DNA of 64,000 nt, taken from the NCBI RefSeq assembly GCF_018143015.1, contig NC_054748.1, forward strand, positions 13,816,967 to 13,880,966. The letters are read 5' to 3'. This DNA is from Lytechinus variegatus. Lineage: Eukaryota; Echinodermata; Echinoidea; Temnopleuroida; Toxopneustidae. The notes below the pieces were generated by a model that saw nothing but the letters and a program-made list of their open reading frames with translations, had not been told where the DNA came from and did not search any database. Shown here piece by piece: positions 23,040 to 36,600 of this stretch. The position numbers and the translations under genes are program-made. Position 1 is the first letter of the stretch, and each line of letters begins with the position of its first letter.

Positions 23040-23460
23040 GAATATGTGAGATATGTCTTATCATCACATAACAATATAATATGAACATTGTAAATAAGAA
23101 CGTAATTATTTCATTAAGATTATAGGGAAGAAAACATGTAGCATGAAATGTATCACACCACTAGATACGTCACGTAAACCTAAATTTGATGTTCTATCTA
23201 TGTTATTTGTTTTGTGTGTTTTTATGGCTGCTCGCGATATCGTAATAACTAGAATATTATAGATAAGAACCAAAGGTTACTTTCTTGTTTATATAGGGGA
23301 GCAAAACATGCATATATATGTAAATATATAACCACATTAGTAGATATTGCCGGGAGATATTGTTAGTTACTTTTGGAGATTTTACATTTGGTTTGTCTGT
23401 TTTATGGCTGCTTGTAATATCTTAATAATGTGAATATTATAAATAATGATAATGTCATAT
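23040..23460. repeat. Degenerate tandem repeat, about 180 bp period
   Basis: Two and a bit units, each ending in TTTTATGGCTGC followed by a YGYRATATC-type word (near 23222 and 23399). Each starts with an AATATTATARATAAGAACC-like stretch and has an RGGGARCAAAACATG word early in the unit. Confidence 0.5.
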
Positions 23461-23683
23461 TTACCCAGGGTAGCCACTCCAGTTAGGAAACTGCTCTACC
23501 AGCGGGGCCGGCATAAAATATGTTATCATTAACCTTCTGCAATCTAAATGCTGAGCGGCTGTACATAGCAAGAAGGCAGAAGGTTCAATATTTATAAGTC
23601 TTTGGTACGACAAAGTCAGGGATTGAACCCAGGACCTCCCGTTCATGTTGGGGACGCTCTACCACTAAGCCACCATGCCCGGT
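23461..23683 (-). repeat. tRNA-derived SINE (minus strand)
   Basis: On the minus strand the head reads GGCATGGTGGCTTAGTGGTA, a good A box, followed about 40 bp later by GGTTCAATCCC, a good B box. The body then continues for about 150 bp to CTGGAGTGGCTACCCTGGGT. The 3' end is taken from the change to AT-rich flanking DNA and is approximate. Confidence 0.75.
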
Positions 23684-24488
23684 ATATAAGAAAAAAAGTT
23701 CACAATATTTGGATTATACTGTAGTTGTAAAATATGTACATAATTGGGAGTGATCCTTTTATGTCAGCGGGGGCGTGTTAATATTTTTTTTGCTTGCCAA
23801 TTTTCGCCCCAACATAATTCATCACCATTTATTAGGAGTGAAGACTTTTTTTTTTGGGGGGGGGGAAACAAGGGGGGTCTTTGGGGAATTGTCCCTGGCA
23901 TTCAAACTTACTTCAATTAGGAGTACGTACAGGTGTCATCAATTCTCCGATCAATCTTTGGCAACTGGTTTCTAATAAAAAAAAATGGTTACTACGGTTA
24001 CAGTAATTACTACGGTCGTTCCTTAACCCGTTTTCTTTGAACATACAAAATACAGCTCTATTCATGTAGGTTTATATGTTATGTGGGGGTTTTCTTATTG
24101 ATTTTCCTTAAGTTTTATGATGCTTATTTCTTAAATATGTCTTCCGCACGAGTGTCCATTTGTGTTGTGAATCTATTGTTCAAGGGGGGGGGGGTGGTGA
24201 TTTATTGTGTCATCCCCCACCTTGAATAGTATGACGTCACGACACCAGTGGTCTTCCGAAAATTAAAAAGATGCATTTGGCATCTTATTTTATAGTGATA
24301 AGGATTTCAAGGTTAATAGAAAAAATAATGGTATAATGTGTTATTTTTATTGTATTTTTAAGTAATCAAATTACAAATTGCTATGTATGTAATTACGAGA
24401 ACTGCCTGATACGAAACTTTTTACTCAGAAAACAATGATCGGGTTTATATATTTTATTGTCTTCATTATTTTTTGAAGTAGAAAACAG
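23684..24488. other. Intergenic, remnants of G-run element ends; no gene
   Basis: Short runs of G (near 23861, 23875 and 24183) next to CGTGTTAATATT and CATCCCCCACCTTG words resemble decayed ends of the hAT-like families seen elsewhere. Nothing else could be supported. Confidence 0.4.
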
Positions 24489-24491
24489 TTA

Positions 24492-25065
24492 AAGGAAACC
24501 AAAACCGAAGAAGGGAAGCAATCTTATTGGAAAGAGTAAAATGAGAGGAACAACTTAAAACAAGTTTCATCAAAATTGGTTATGAAATAAGCAAGTTATG
24601 GAAGTTTGAAAACTCTTGTTGTATTTTCTATGGGGATCCTCAAATTGGCAAACGCGCTTCAAAATGGCTGATTTTGTGGACGACTCTCCATTTGTTTTGT
24701 ACACTTATTTTTAGATTTTCGTCATTATCTTTCAAATTGCATCTTTCCTCCTGAGCACAGCATATAACATTGGGACATATAATTCACACCACATATGTCG
24801 AGGTCAGGAGGAGATAATGTAAAATATGTAAAATAATGGGGAAAATCTGAAAAATTTTGTACAAAACAAATGGAGAGTTGTCCACAAAATCATTTTGAAG
24901 CACGTTTGCCAATTTGAGGATCTCCATAGAAAGTACAACAAGACTTTTTAAACGTCCATAACTTGCTTATTTCATAACCGATTTTGATGAAACATTTTTT
25001 GAATTGTTCCTCTCATTTTACTCTTTCCAATACGATTGCTTTTCTTCTTGGGTTTTGGTTTCCTT
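24492..25065. mobile_element. Fold-back MITE with TTA target duplication (PIF/Harbinger-like)
   Basis: About 230-bp inverted arms start AAGGAAACCAAAACCGAAG at the left and end in its complement at the right, flanked by TTA on both sides (24489-24491, 25066-25068). The arms share long words such as CAAATGGAGAGT/ACTCTCCATTTG and CTTGCTTATTTCATAACC. Non-coding. Confidence 0.8.
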
Positions 25066-25068
25066 TTA

Positions 25069-25499
25069 GAGTAGAATAGATCTATTTCTTACAGCCAGCT
25101 ACATTCAAAATAGGTAGGCAGTCACACATCATAACAACAATGCATTTTATGTGAATACACTGGCTTGTAATATAAACTATAACAGTTTAAGAGTAGTTTT
25201 TAAAGTCAAGTATGGTGTCAAAAATTGACCAAAGTAGTTTTTAGACAGGCAGACACAAGTCATATAATTCTGCGGAAATGTGACTTGAAATTCTTTTCAT
25301 GCCTGGGGTCAGAAATGATAATAATAATAATAGTAATAATTAAATTACATTAGTTGTTGATGATTTAAATTCATAGTACGAGTGAAATTAGACTCATATT
25401 CTAACATTCCAAAGTAAGAGACTATGGCGTTTAATCCATTTTAAAGGTGAATTCCAATGTTCACAAAGAACCAGTAGATGTTATTTTTTTAAGTCATTG
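25069..25499. other. Intergenic, no gene seen
   Basis: AT-rich with a short ATAATAATA run (25317-25345). No other feature. Confidence 0.5.
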
Positions 25500-25961
25500 C
25501 CATACCCAGCGTAGGTGACAGGGAGCAATTGCCCCCCCCCCCACCTGAAATTTTGAAAACTTGCATTTTCTTTACTGATTAAAAAAATCACAATATTCAC
25601 CAAAAATATGCACAAAGTTCTTCAATTTCAACTTAGTAAATGCAGCTTTCTCGGATTGTTTCATACTTCTTGCCCCCCCCCCCCCTCCCCCTCGCCGGAA
25701 TAAAAAAATCTGCATACGGCCATGAAAAAATATATTACAATTGAATGTTCCATTGATGGTTCGTATTATCTAAAAACTATCTAGAGAATCTTTTAAACAC
25801 ATAGCATCGGTCGACAAGAGCTGCCTCAGTTACAGTTTTATTGTTATGTACTATTTTTATTACTTTATTTGTGTGTTTGGGGTGTGTGTGTGTGGGGGGG
25901 GGGGATGGGAGGATGGGCGTTTTGTGAGAGACATAGATTGGGATATATATATATATTTATA

Positions 25962-26129
25962 CACTCTAAAAAATGAAGTGCTAATTAAGCACCTAAAGTG
26001 CTTGTATAGTGACTGCACTAGAGTGCTGATTTTCTAGTTGAAATTTGAACTAAAAAATCAGCACTCGGAGTGCTGAGTCACTATGCAAGCAATTTTAAGT
26101 GCTAAATTAGCACTTCATTTTTTACAGTG
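25962..26129. mobile_element. Palindromic MITE with TA duplication (copy A)
   Basis: 168 bp, nearly a perfect palindrome from CACTCTAAAAAATGAAGTGC to the complement ending TTTTTTACAGTG. It is flanked by TA (25960-25961, 26130-26131), so it is of Tc1/mariner type. Confidence 0.85.
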
Positions 26130-26137
26130 TATATGTG

Positions 26138-26241
<104 letters not shown>

Positions 26242-26945
26242 GATGACAAGTTTACGTGTACCAAACGCTCTTGAGGTGTGAGTATGAAACGTAATGAGAT
26301 GAGGTCAAATCCAAGGATGGCGCCGGAAACCATTCTCATCTTTCTTTCATTAAGATAGAATACTGTATAGCATCCCACTTTTCTTCCACCATATATATAC
26401 TATTTATATATCTATATATACTCCGAATAAAGACGAAAGCTAGAGCTGACAATGGTTTCCTGTGTCATCTTTTGAGTTGACCTCATATAAATATATATAT
26501 ATATATATATATGCACACAAATTTATCTTGCTCACTTCCATATTTATCTTTTTATACTATCCCACTGCCTCACCCACCCACGCACACACACCCACTCATC
26601 CCTTCTCTGGTCTCTATCATCTCCTTTCTTTCCATCGGGGGGGGGGGAGGAGATGCATAAAACTTTTCAAAGAAACTTGAAAACGAGGGAACGAAGAGCC
26701 CGAGCTTATTATGGGGGCGCTTTTGCGTTTTCTAAAGTGAAAATGAAGGATTCTGTGCACAATATTGATGAATTTTGTTAAAATTTTCAGTAAAAAATGT
26801 AGGTTTCAAGTTTCGGGGGGGGGGGCAATTGTTGCCAATGGTTGTAACATCAGTGATGAGTAATTAGGAGTCGAATTACACAATGTCAAATGATCTCTGC
26901 GCAAAATTCAATTAGCAGATATTAAATAAACATCATGGTATTGAA

Positions 26946-27252
26946 CAGTGGCGTACCGTGGGTCACGGCATTGGGGGGGCACCAGCAAAAATTTCGGGTC
27001 ACTTAGGGAGCGCGCGAAGCGCGCTCAGTTGTCAGGTATTCTGACCTAATAGAGATATTTTAAGGACATGCAGTGCCATTGAATTGATATGTATCTCACT
27101 GATTTAATAATGCGAGCGCGAAGCGCGAGCTGAAAATTTTTGATATTGGGGGCTAAAAATTGACAATATAAGCAAATTGTTTTGTAATCATAATACTTAA
27201 CTGTCTCGCTAAACAAACATTGCGAGCGCGAAGCGCGAGCTAAAAATTTTGT
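26946..27252. mobile_element. Partial hAT-like element (left end only, duplicated)
   Basis: Starts CAGTGGCGTACCGTGGGTCA after the flank GTATTGAA. It is cut off at the tandem-duplication joint. The full copy of the same element is at 28736-30247. It carries palindromic cores at about 27009, 27112 and 27222. Confidence 0.75.
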
Positions 27253-27712
27253 CATACCCACCATAGGTGACAGGGAGCAATTGCCCCCCCCCCCCACCTG
27301 AAATTTTGAAAACTTGCATTTTCTTTACTGATTAAAAAAATCACAATATTCACCAAAAATATGCACAAAGTTCTTCAATTTCAACTTAGTAAATGCAGCT
27401 TTCTCGGATTGTTTCATACTTCTTGCCCCCCCCCCCCCTCCCCCTCGCCGGAATAAAAAAATCTGCATACGGCCATGAAAAAATATATTACAATTGAATG
27501 TTCCATTGATGGTTCGTATTATCTAAAAACTATCTAGAGAATCTTTTAAACACATAGCATCGGTCGACAAGAGCTGCCTCAGTTACAGTTTTATTGTTAT
27601 GTACTATTTTTATTACTTTATTTGTGTGTTTGGGGTGTGTGTGTGTGGGGGGGGGATGGGAGGATGGGCGTTTTGTGAGAGACATAGATTGGGATATATA
27701 TATATATTTATA

Positions 27713-27879
27713 CACTCTAAAAAATGAAGTGCTAATTAAGCACCTAAAGTGCTTGTATAGTGACTGCACTAGAGTGCTGATTTTCTAGTTGAAATTTGAA
27801 CTAAAAAATCAGCACTCGGAGTGCTGAGTCACTATGCAAGCAATTTTAAGTGCTAAATTAGCACTTCATTTTTACAGTG
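27713..27879. mobile_element. Palindromic MITE with TA duplication (copy B)
   Basis: Same sequence as 25962-26129, carried along by the tandem duplication. Confidence 0.85.
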
Positions 27880-27887
27880 TATATGTG

Positions 27888-28028
<141 letters not shown>

Positions 28029-28271
28029 GATGACAAGTTTACGTGTACCAAACGCTCTTGAGGTGTGAGTATGAAACGTAATGAGATGAGGTCAAATCCA
28101 AGGATGGCGCCGGAAACCATTCTCATCTTTCTTTCATTAAGATAGAATACTGTATAGCATCCCACTTTTCTTCCACCATATATATACTATTTATATATCT
28201 ATATATACTCCGAATAAAGACGAAAGCTAGAGCTGACAATGGTTTCCTGTGTCATCTTTTGAGTTGACCTC

Positions 28272-28310
<39 letters not shown>

Positions 28311-28735
28311 AATTTATCTCTTGCTCACTTCCATATTTATCTTTTTATACTATCCCACTGCCTCACCCACCCACGCACACACACCCACTCATCCCTTCTC
28401 TGGTCTCTATCATCTCCTTTCTTTCCATCGGGGGGGGGGAGGAGATGCATAAAACTTTTCAAAGAAACTTGAAAACGAGGGAACGAAGAGCCCGAGCTTA
28501 TTATGGGGGCGCTTTTGCGTTTTCTAAAGTGAAAATGAAGGATTCTGTGCACAATATTGATGAATTTTGTTAAAATTTTCAGTAAAAAATGTAGGTTTCA
28601 AGTTTCGGGGGGGGGCAATTGTTGCCAATGGTTGTAACATCAGTGATGAGTAATTAGGAGTCGAATTACACAATGTCAAATGATCTCTGCGCAAAATTCA
28701 ATTAGCAGATATTAAATAAACATCATGGTATTGAA

Positions 28736-30247
28736 CAGTGGCGTACCGTGGGTCACGGCATTGGGGGGGCACCAGCAAAAATTTCGGGTCACTTAGGGAG
28801 CGCGCGAAGCGCGCTCAGTTGTCAGGTATTCTGACCTAATAGAGATATTTTAAGGACATGCAGTGCCATTGAATGGATATGTATCTCACTGATTAAATAA
28901 TGCGAGCGCGAAGCGCGAGCTGAAAATTTTTGATATTGGGGGCTAAAAATTGACAATATAAGCAAATTGTTTTGTAATCATGATACTTAACTGTCTCGCT
29001 AAACAAACATTGCGAGCGCGAAGCGCGAGCTAAAATTTTTGTTTATACTGACCCTAAACAAGGAAATTTTAAGGATTATATTTTAGAATCCATTAAGAGT
29101 ATAAATATCTCACCATAGTCATCTAATGCTAGTGCCATCCTTTGCTGATTTTGTTAGAATTACATCTAAACACAGTCATGAAGCACCTTTTGTAGTCATG
29201 TAATCATGATTATCATACGCATCTTACTAATCAAATACTGCAAGCGCAAAAGCGCGAGCTGAAAATTTAGGAAATATAAACCTGAAGAGGGGCATTCTAA
29301 GGGTTGTTTGTAGGAATTCTCTAAGACCCTACGTATTTGACTAACAATGATGCGAGAGCGAAGCGCGAGCTGAAATTTTTGTATATATTGACCCCAAACA
29401 TGGATATTTTAAGGACTATGGTTAGGAATCCATTAAGTCAGAGTATACATATCTCACCATAGTCATCTAATGCGAGTGCCAAGCGCTTGCTGATTTTGTT
29501 AGAATTACATCTAAACACATGGAGCACTTTTTAAAGTCATTGTAATCATGATTATCATACGCATCTCACTAATGTAATACTGCGAGCGCGAAGCGCGAGC
29601 TGAAAATCTAGGAAATTCAGACATGAAGAGGGCATTGTAAGGCTTGTTTGTAGGAATTCACTAAGACCCCACGTATTTCACTAACCAAATGATGCGAGCG
29701 CGAAGCGCGAGCTAAAATTTTTGGATATTCAAATCAGAAAAATTGACATTATACGGACTGAATTTAGGAGTTCATGAAGAGCAGAAATCTCACCAATCCA
29801 CTAATGCGAACGTTAGCACGGACAGGAAATGTTTTATATTAAGACTTTAAAATAGGGCAATAACTTTCAGTAGTCATGAAAAAGAAGAATATATCACTAC
29901 TTAAAACAATAATAACTCTAATTGCGAGGAAATATATTATTTTGTTGTATATTGATTTGAAAACAGCAGGTTTATATATCTCGTTAAACAGTCTATGCGA
30001 GCACCAGGAACAATGAATACACAATTAAGCAAATAATGTTTCATGAAGTTGTGAAAAAAATGATTCTTATGTTACATAACATAATATAATATAACACTAT
30101 AATAAACAACAATTTCTTCTTTTCCCCACTACGTTTCTCTTCCTTTTTCCCTCTTTTTCTCCTTTTCCCCGTTTTTTTTTTTTTTTTTTGGCCAGCCGAT
30201 TGGGGGGGCACGTGCCCCCCCATGCCCCCCCCGCAGTTACGCCACTG
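28736..30247. mobile_element. hAT-like non-autonomous element, palindrome-array family (complete copy)
   Basis: The left end CAGTGGCGTACC and right end GTTACGCCACTG are inverted. The 8-bp flanks GTATTGAA (left) and ATATTGAA (right, from 30248) agree at 7 of 8 positions, fitting an old hAT target duplication. The order of parts is terminal G run, palindromic-core tandem array, pyrimidine tract (about 30116-30190) and the palindromic run GGGGGGCACGTGCCCCCC. No transposase seen, so it would need one supplied from elsewhere. Confidence 0.75.
28901..29825. repeat. Tandem array of ~112-bp units with GC-rich palindromic cores
   Basis: Cores of GCGAGCGCGAAGCGCGAGC or close variants begin near 28901, 29011, 29125 (decayed), 29239, 29351, 29471, 29581, 29693 and 29804, with spacings of 110-120 bp. 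The AT-rich sequence between cores is much more diverged than the cores. Confidence 0.85.
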
Positions 30248-30389
30248 ATATTGAATATATTTTTATTGGTTTATTGGTATTTGAGTATTCACTCATATCA
30301 AATATCGAAATTGAAAATTGGTAAAAATAAAAAATAGTCAAATTATCAAATTTATGAATTAAATATTTGTATTGCAAATGATAGCTGAA

Positions 30390-30675
30390 TCAATCTGCTT
30401 TGGGTCTAGCACCCTTCTGTTGCCGACAAAAACACAGCCCACAGCATTTCAAAAGAATCCATCGCATCGCCAATAGAAACACAACGAACAGAGCTGCGAG
30501 GAATGCCATGACGTCGATGGATTCTCGCTGGATGAAGTTGAGTTCTAGAGCTCGAGTTCTGAGATGGTCGCCACCGAATTTCAAGATGTGTTCGATGTAG
30601 TAGACGACCTTGTCTTGGACAGGTACGATTTGATCTTTCATTATAGCAGCAGCCTTCTTTGCATTAGTAGTGTAC
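30390..30675 (-). CDS. UGT gene A exon 5 (anchor and tail)
   Basis: 286 nt to the TGA. Encodes the last helix, membrane span and tail KGARPKAD. About 102 bp (30502-30603) is identical to gene B exon 4 (40080-40181). Confidence 0.92.
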
Positions 30676-33600
30676 CTAAGAATAAAAAAATAAAAAATAT
30701 TTAACGAAAATCAAGGGAATAGACTTGATAAAGGTTAGATGTGTTGATAAAGTCTTGGGGCTCGAATTGGTAACGGTATGTCAGGGGTAGTTGAGGGATT
30801 CCAGTCTGGCCTCTTTGAGATGAAAGCTTTACCTGTTGTAGGAGACCCATCACACACGGGCCCCTCAAGCCCCAACAATGGTGAGCAACCCCTGCTCACG
30901 CTTCTGGCGCTTGTTGAGTCTTGTAGAATATAGCTTCCTTCTCAAACTTGTCAAAGCAGTGGACAGAGTGGTCTTGGGGTATCATCTACTGAAAAGGGTA
31001 TATCCATGGAAGTGTTAGTGCGACCTTCAAGAGTATAGGTAGGTGCAAGGGAGAGAGGCCTTACCCTAACTCGCATTTGAAGCTGACATTGCAGAAGAAC
31101 ATTGACTAGCAGAGATAACAGCCAACCGGCATAATTCTATTTGGTGCTGCACTGTTAGAAATTATATCCTTAAAATAAAAGCAGTTCCTGCAGCAAAATC
31201 TCGAGAACACCTGTAATCTTACCAGATTGCGTAATCTTACAGGAAATTGGTATTTGGCGCATGGAACCTTACAAATTTCCTTAAATAAAACACCCTTTTC
31301 CCCTTTTGAAACAGACATGTTCTGTTAAATTGGAGAAAGATTCATATTTTATGAATTTACAGAATGATTCTTTTCTTGCTTTCTGCAAAAAAAAAATTCT
31401 GTAAAATCAGGTTTCTTTTTAACAGTGTGGGAGTATGTAGTTCCCTTTCCTCTATCCGGTGCTAAACGCGAAAGCTTTGACACTCCAATAATAATTTTGT
31501 CTACAATTATAAAATCTCTCATTATTTCACTCAATGTGAATCTTTGTTGAAAGTAGCGATAGAATAAAGTACGGGGCGCCAAGTTAAACGAAAGCGTTAG
31601 AAAACCCCTTTTTGCGTTGTTCTGACCTACATGTATAATTTGGGGTGACTTGAGCAGAGACAGCTGGAAAGTGGACATTACAATGAATCGAGTGGGCTTT
31701 TAAAGTAAGTGGGTGATAGGCCTGTTGTGGGTTCGATGGGTGTCTGGCACTAATATAACCTGTAAGATGAAGCAGGGGTCATTGAAGAAGAGCTATAAAG
31801 TTTTAAGAGGCTTCCCTGACATGGCAATTAGACGCGCATTGTTCTGTAGTTACAGGTTTCTAGGGGGAAAACGTTCATAAGTATAGATAGATGTTCCCAT
31901 ATCTCGCTGTAATATTATATGGTACATTCATTTATTCAAATTACTTACTTTGGGTTGTTAAGCATCTCGTGAACTGCCTCTCTAAAGCTTTCTTCAGTGA
32001 GTGTATTCTTATCGATAGGGAACCCCATTCCCTTGGCCTGCATCCTGACTGCATTACCCATCTGGTCGCCAGCTAGAGGCATGAGAAGAACAGGAACACC
32101 GTGGGTGACGATCTCATTGATACCGTTGGCTCCTCCATGATAGATCATCAACTTCGTCTTGGGATGACCTGGTGGTTCGTTACGAAATGAAAAAAAATGA
32201 AGCCACGTTTGATATGTCAGGCATGTGTTTCATTGGCTTTTTCTTGCAGATAGGAGACAATAGATTCTTTCCTTACTACAGACTTACTGGCCAGACACAA
32301 GAGAAAATATGCTTATATTGTAATGTTACTTTTCGCTTCCTCTGGTAGAATATTATGAGCAGACCCCGGGGGGGGGGCACTTACATTGACGAGTGGATAC
32401 CATGCGCGACCAAAAAAAACACGTAAAAAGGATGTCTTTTTGACGATAGGGCACGTTACATGTACGTACGTAACGTGATAAGGGTGTCAAAAACACGAAA
32501 TAATGAAAAAATGGTATCTATTTCGCTAGGAAAATTACATGTTTTTTAGGGTCGAATTTGTTGGGATGATAAAACAAAATTAAAATGTTTTATAAAGGAT
32601 GTCCTTTCTGCCCCCAACACTTCGTGTTCTAGAGTCCGATTTGCGCGAGGTGTAGAAGGTGGGATCGTACTAAACCAATAAAGCAGACGACCGAAGGACC
32701 CGTAACAATAAAACATTCATTTACTTGTTTAGGGGTTCATGTCAGGTAATATTTGTCAAGAGTATCGTTTTGTTTCCAATACTTGTTAAGAGTAGGGTTT
32801 CACACTCCAATACTTGTTAAGGGGTTATTAAAGAATATGGAAATTACGTGTTTAGGGTGCTTTTCGAGACCCCATGGTCGCGCATGGTATCCACTCGTGA
32901 ATGGAAGTGGCCCCCGGGGAGCAGACACATTAACTTTTACGGGGAAAGCAAAAATAACTGCTGTGATATTTATTGAAATATGATTTGAAATTACTCGACT
33001 GGGCGCACGTGGGTGCAACTGTGTCACATCACATCACAAATGGGTGCATTCTCTGAAAATAGTCTTTTTTTATAATGAGGAAGTGTGTGTAAATTGTTGA
33101 TTTAAAAATTGTCAAATTCTGATTTTTTTTCACATTTTGAATCTTATTATAAAATATTTCGTCCAATTTCAGTAAAGGCTTTGAGATACATTTCGTCATG
33201 TGTATATTATCCACATTGCATGTTTTGTGCTCTGATAACATTCGCGGTTATCCACTTCTAACACGAATCAGTTTTCCCATGGAGATGGCGGTAACTTAAT
33301 AAGGCTAGAGTGCACCTGTGTATTCTATAATTTGTACTGGTTTAGAAACTACATGAATTAATTTCCATTTCGTTGTCACTCCATTTACCTTCATGATTAA
33401 CACCAATAAATTAACTGAGATCACTGTGATAATTTCTGTGATCATGATAATGCATAACAATGAATAGCAAAACAATGATCAAGTATAAGTAAAACAATTC
33501 ATTATTAACCATTGCTATGACTAAATCATTTACTACAATCATGTGTATTCACCAAGAAGGTCATTCTGTGGTAGCCAATCTGAAACAAGCGTGTTGTTTC

Positions 33601-36600
33601 CAAGGTTACGTGGGCGTGTTCCCTTCAATCTCCACAGCACCCTCTGCGGCAGCTCGCTGAAAACTTTGGCCAGATTTTCATTGAGTTCGTCGTTCATTAA
33701 TGATGAAACGACAGACCCCTGAGAAAAAAAGATAAAATCACAAATTAATTAACAATTCTTTGTTACATAAGGAAATAGGGAGAGGCAGAGAGAGAGAGAG
33801 GGGGGGGGGGGCAGAGAAGTCTAAAGAAATATTCTAGAGAACGTTAAGGAGGAGAATTAGAGGAAAAGGGTGGGTCCAGGAAGATAGGGGGTGGGGTGGG
33901 AACTGAAAAGAGAAAGATCGAACGGGGAGGTGACTATCGATGTGAGGGGGGGGGGTAGATAAGGTGGGAGAGAAAATGGAAGGAAAAGAGAAAGGGTATG
34001 AGGTGTGAGAACGGGAAAGAGAAAGCCGGGATAGACTGGGAGACAGAGATCTGTGGGGAGGTGACGAAGGCGTGGAAAGGGAGGGGGTAGTAGAGGGAGA
34101 GAAATAAATAGAGGGATATTAGGTGAGTTCCATGGAAAGAGTCTAAATAGAAGACGGTTAGGAGAAGAAAGAGGGTGGCAGGAACGTGGGGTGTGAGAAG
34201 GGGAAGGAGAAAGCTGTGATAGAGCAGGAGAACTAATATATGGGTTGATGGAAAGTGATGGAGAAGATAGTGTGGGACTGGGAGAGACAGGGGGAGAGAG
34301 AGTGGGGAAGGGGCAACGAGAGAAGACAATTAGACATGCTACAATAATAGATTAGGAATTCTTTTTTTGGCTATGATCATGGCTGTATTTTCTGTTTCAG
34401 ATGGAGAGGCAATGTTGGCTCAGTGGAGAAGCGCCCGTCCCATGCTCTCGTGGGTTCGATTCTATGCCGGGTCGTGACTTTAAAATGTTACCTTCTGCTG
34501 CGTTTAAAAATTGAGAAGTGTAATAACAACATCATTTTATTCAGGGTTCGCGCTAGGAGAACGGTTCATAAGAGCTGAAGTGGCTGCCCTGCGCAAAATT
34601 TTACTGTCAATTTTTCAAATGTGGGCGCGTCGTGGTTTAGTGGTCCTGACACTCGCCTTTCAGACAGAGGGTCAGGGTCATGGGTTCGAATACCAGCCAT
34701 GGCGTAATTTCCTTCAGCAAGAAATTCATCCACACTGTGCTGCACTCGACCCAGGTGACGGAAATGGGTAACGACGGGAAATAATTCCTCAATAAGCTGT
34801 GAGCACCAGAATCGGTAGACTAGCTTGGCCAGGATAATAGTAGGAGCGCCTTGAGCACCTAGCAAGGTGGGTATATGCGCTACACAAATCCTATGTTATT
34901 ATTATTATTCATGTTAAAGATAATTTTGTTCATCAAATACAAGAATATATTCAATTTCGAAATGAATTGAATGATAATCTCACCAAAGTAAAGACGATGA
35001 TCCCATGATTCCCAGAACCTTCCACAAAGTCGTTCATTTCCTATATAAAACAAATAATAAAAGATAAGAAGTGTCACGTGCTCGGAGCGATTTACAAGAA
35101 ATTAATGTACGTCAAATCTTCATAAGCAAAATGCTAAAGTTGCTCCCTCTGAAATTAATATCAAAATTTGTGAATAAAACATAACACGAAACAACTGAAC
35201 TTGTCAACGTCGTGAATTATGTCTTTTTAGTCTTCGTGTTTTTTTGGGAAGAAGTTTTTTAACCATGTCGTAAAAAATGGGCGGGTTGATGATGTCACGT
35301 CCCCTTTTTCTTTTTATTTCATGATTAATAGACAGTATGAATTACGTGGACCTACTCAAGCCCATCACTCCTGTCAGTAACGGAGTAAGAGATCGCAATC
35401 ATAAGATTATTCATCTGATAATGAACATATCTCTTTATCCGAAAAATGAAAAAAAAGAAGAAATTTAATGGCACAAAAGAGGTGGGGAGATCGATGTACA
35501 ACATAAGCTCACTCATTATTTTTTGTTACGCTTGTTTACTCGATTAAGTAAATTATACAAAGTTCAGGAAGAGCACCCCTTCACATATCATACTCTGACT
35601 TTCTTTGAATAAACATGACTAAGTCAATCCTACTAAATCTCTTCTTTTTGTCAACGGTTATTTTTTCAACAAGAGATAACATAATTAATGAAATCTTATT
35701 ATACTTATATTATATATACTTTTGGCTCCCAACATTAAATTTCGCCCATCACTGTGCATCTCTTCGGTCAAAGACTCAGGAATTCGATGTTAATAATCAT
35801 CACCACTGATTACGATACATCACAAAAGGGTTAACAAAATAAATAAAATCCCGTCAGGATCTAACCGACTGCGGATCTATATACCTTTGGTAATGGTTTG
35901 GCCGGTTTGACAGTGATCCCACCAATGGTGATGTAGTTAGGTGTGATTGGTTGAGCGAACTCAAAAGACCAGTCACCCTGAGTCAGCCAAAGCTGAGCTT
36001 TCCCAACAATTTGATCTATCGTCAGATCGGGCCTGATGTTGTGGTCCTTCTGTATTTGGCTGATCCCCTTCTGAGTGAAGTACTTCAGTATCGGTTCGGT
36101 AACGTGACGGATAAGAATATTCGCAATTCTTTGGGAGAATGTCATCTGGTCGGAGAAGGTGGTCATCGCGTTGAAAGGAATATAGGAGGATGGAGCTGGG
36201 ATGCCGAAGATATCTTCATTAAAAGTGGGCGCCCTTCGGAGAGGGGTCACCACTATGAAAGGTATGCCAAGGTATTCCGCAAGCAAGGCATCACAGCCAC
36301 AGATGGGTAAGGTGATGATCAGATCAAACTGTTCCTTCTTGAGGCGATTCAAAGTCTCCTGGTCTTCGAAAAGTCGGAAGCAACCCTCTTTGGTCAAGGG
36401 GAATATCTTCCTAATCCTTCCGAGGATCTCCGCGAAGGATTCCTGACTAAAACCAAGAGAGATTGACTGGAGGTTTGAAGCTATCTCATCCATCTCTTCC
36501 TTTGTTCTGGTTGTCTTAAAGAAGATCTTCCCGGTGACAGCTCCCTCGGTGAGACCCTTGGTGACCTTATACTGAGGTGCCAGGAGAATGACTTCATGCC

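Noticed and set aside
23590-23683. Functional tRNA gene on the minus strand
   Set aside because: Only the promoter boxes fit; the sequence continues into a SINE body and the cloverleaf does not fold cleanly.
28901-29825. CRISPR-like array (regular short repeats with variable spacers)
   Set aside because: The host is an animal, spacers are related to each other and not unique, and the array is inside a transposon with inverted ends.
33934-34329. 131-codon Leu/Ser/Pro-rich frame in gene A intron 2
   Set aside because: It is the opposite strand of a GA-rich low-complexity tract in the intron.
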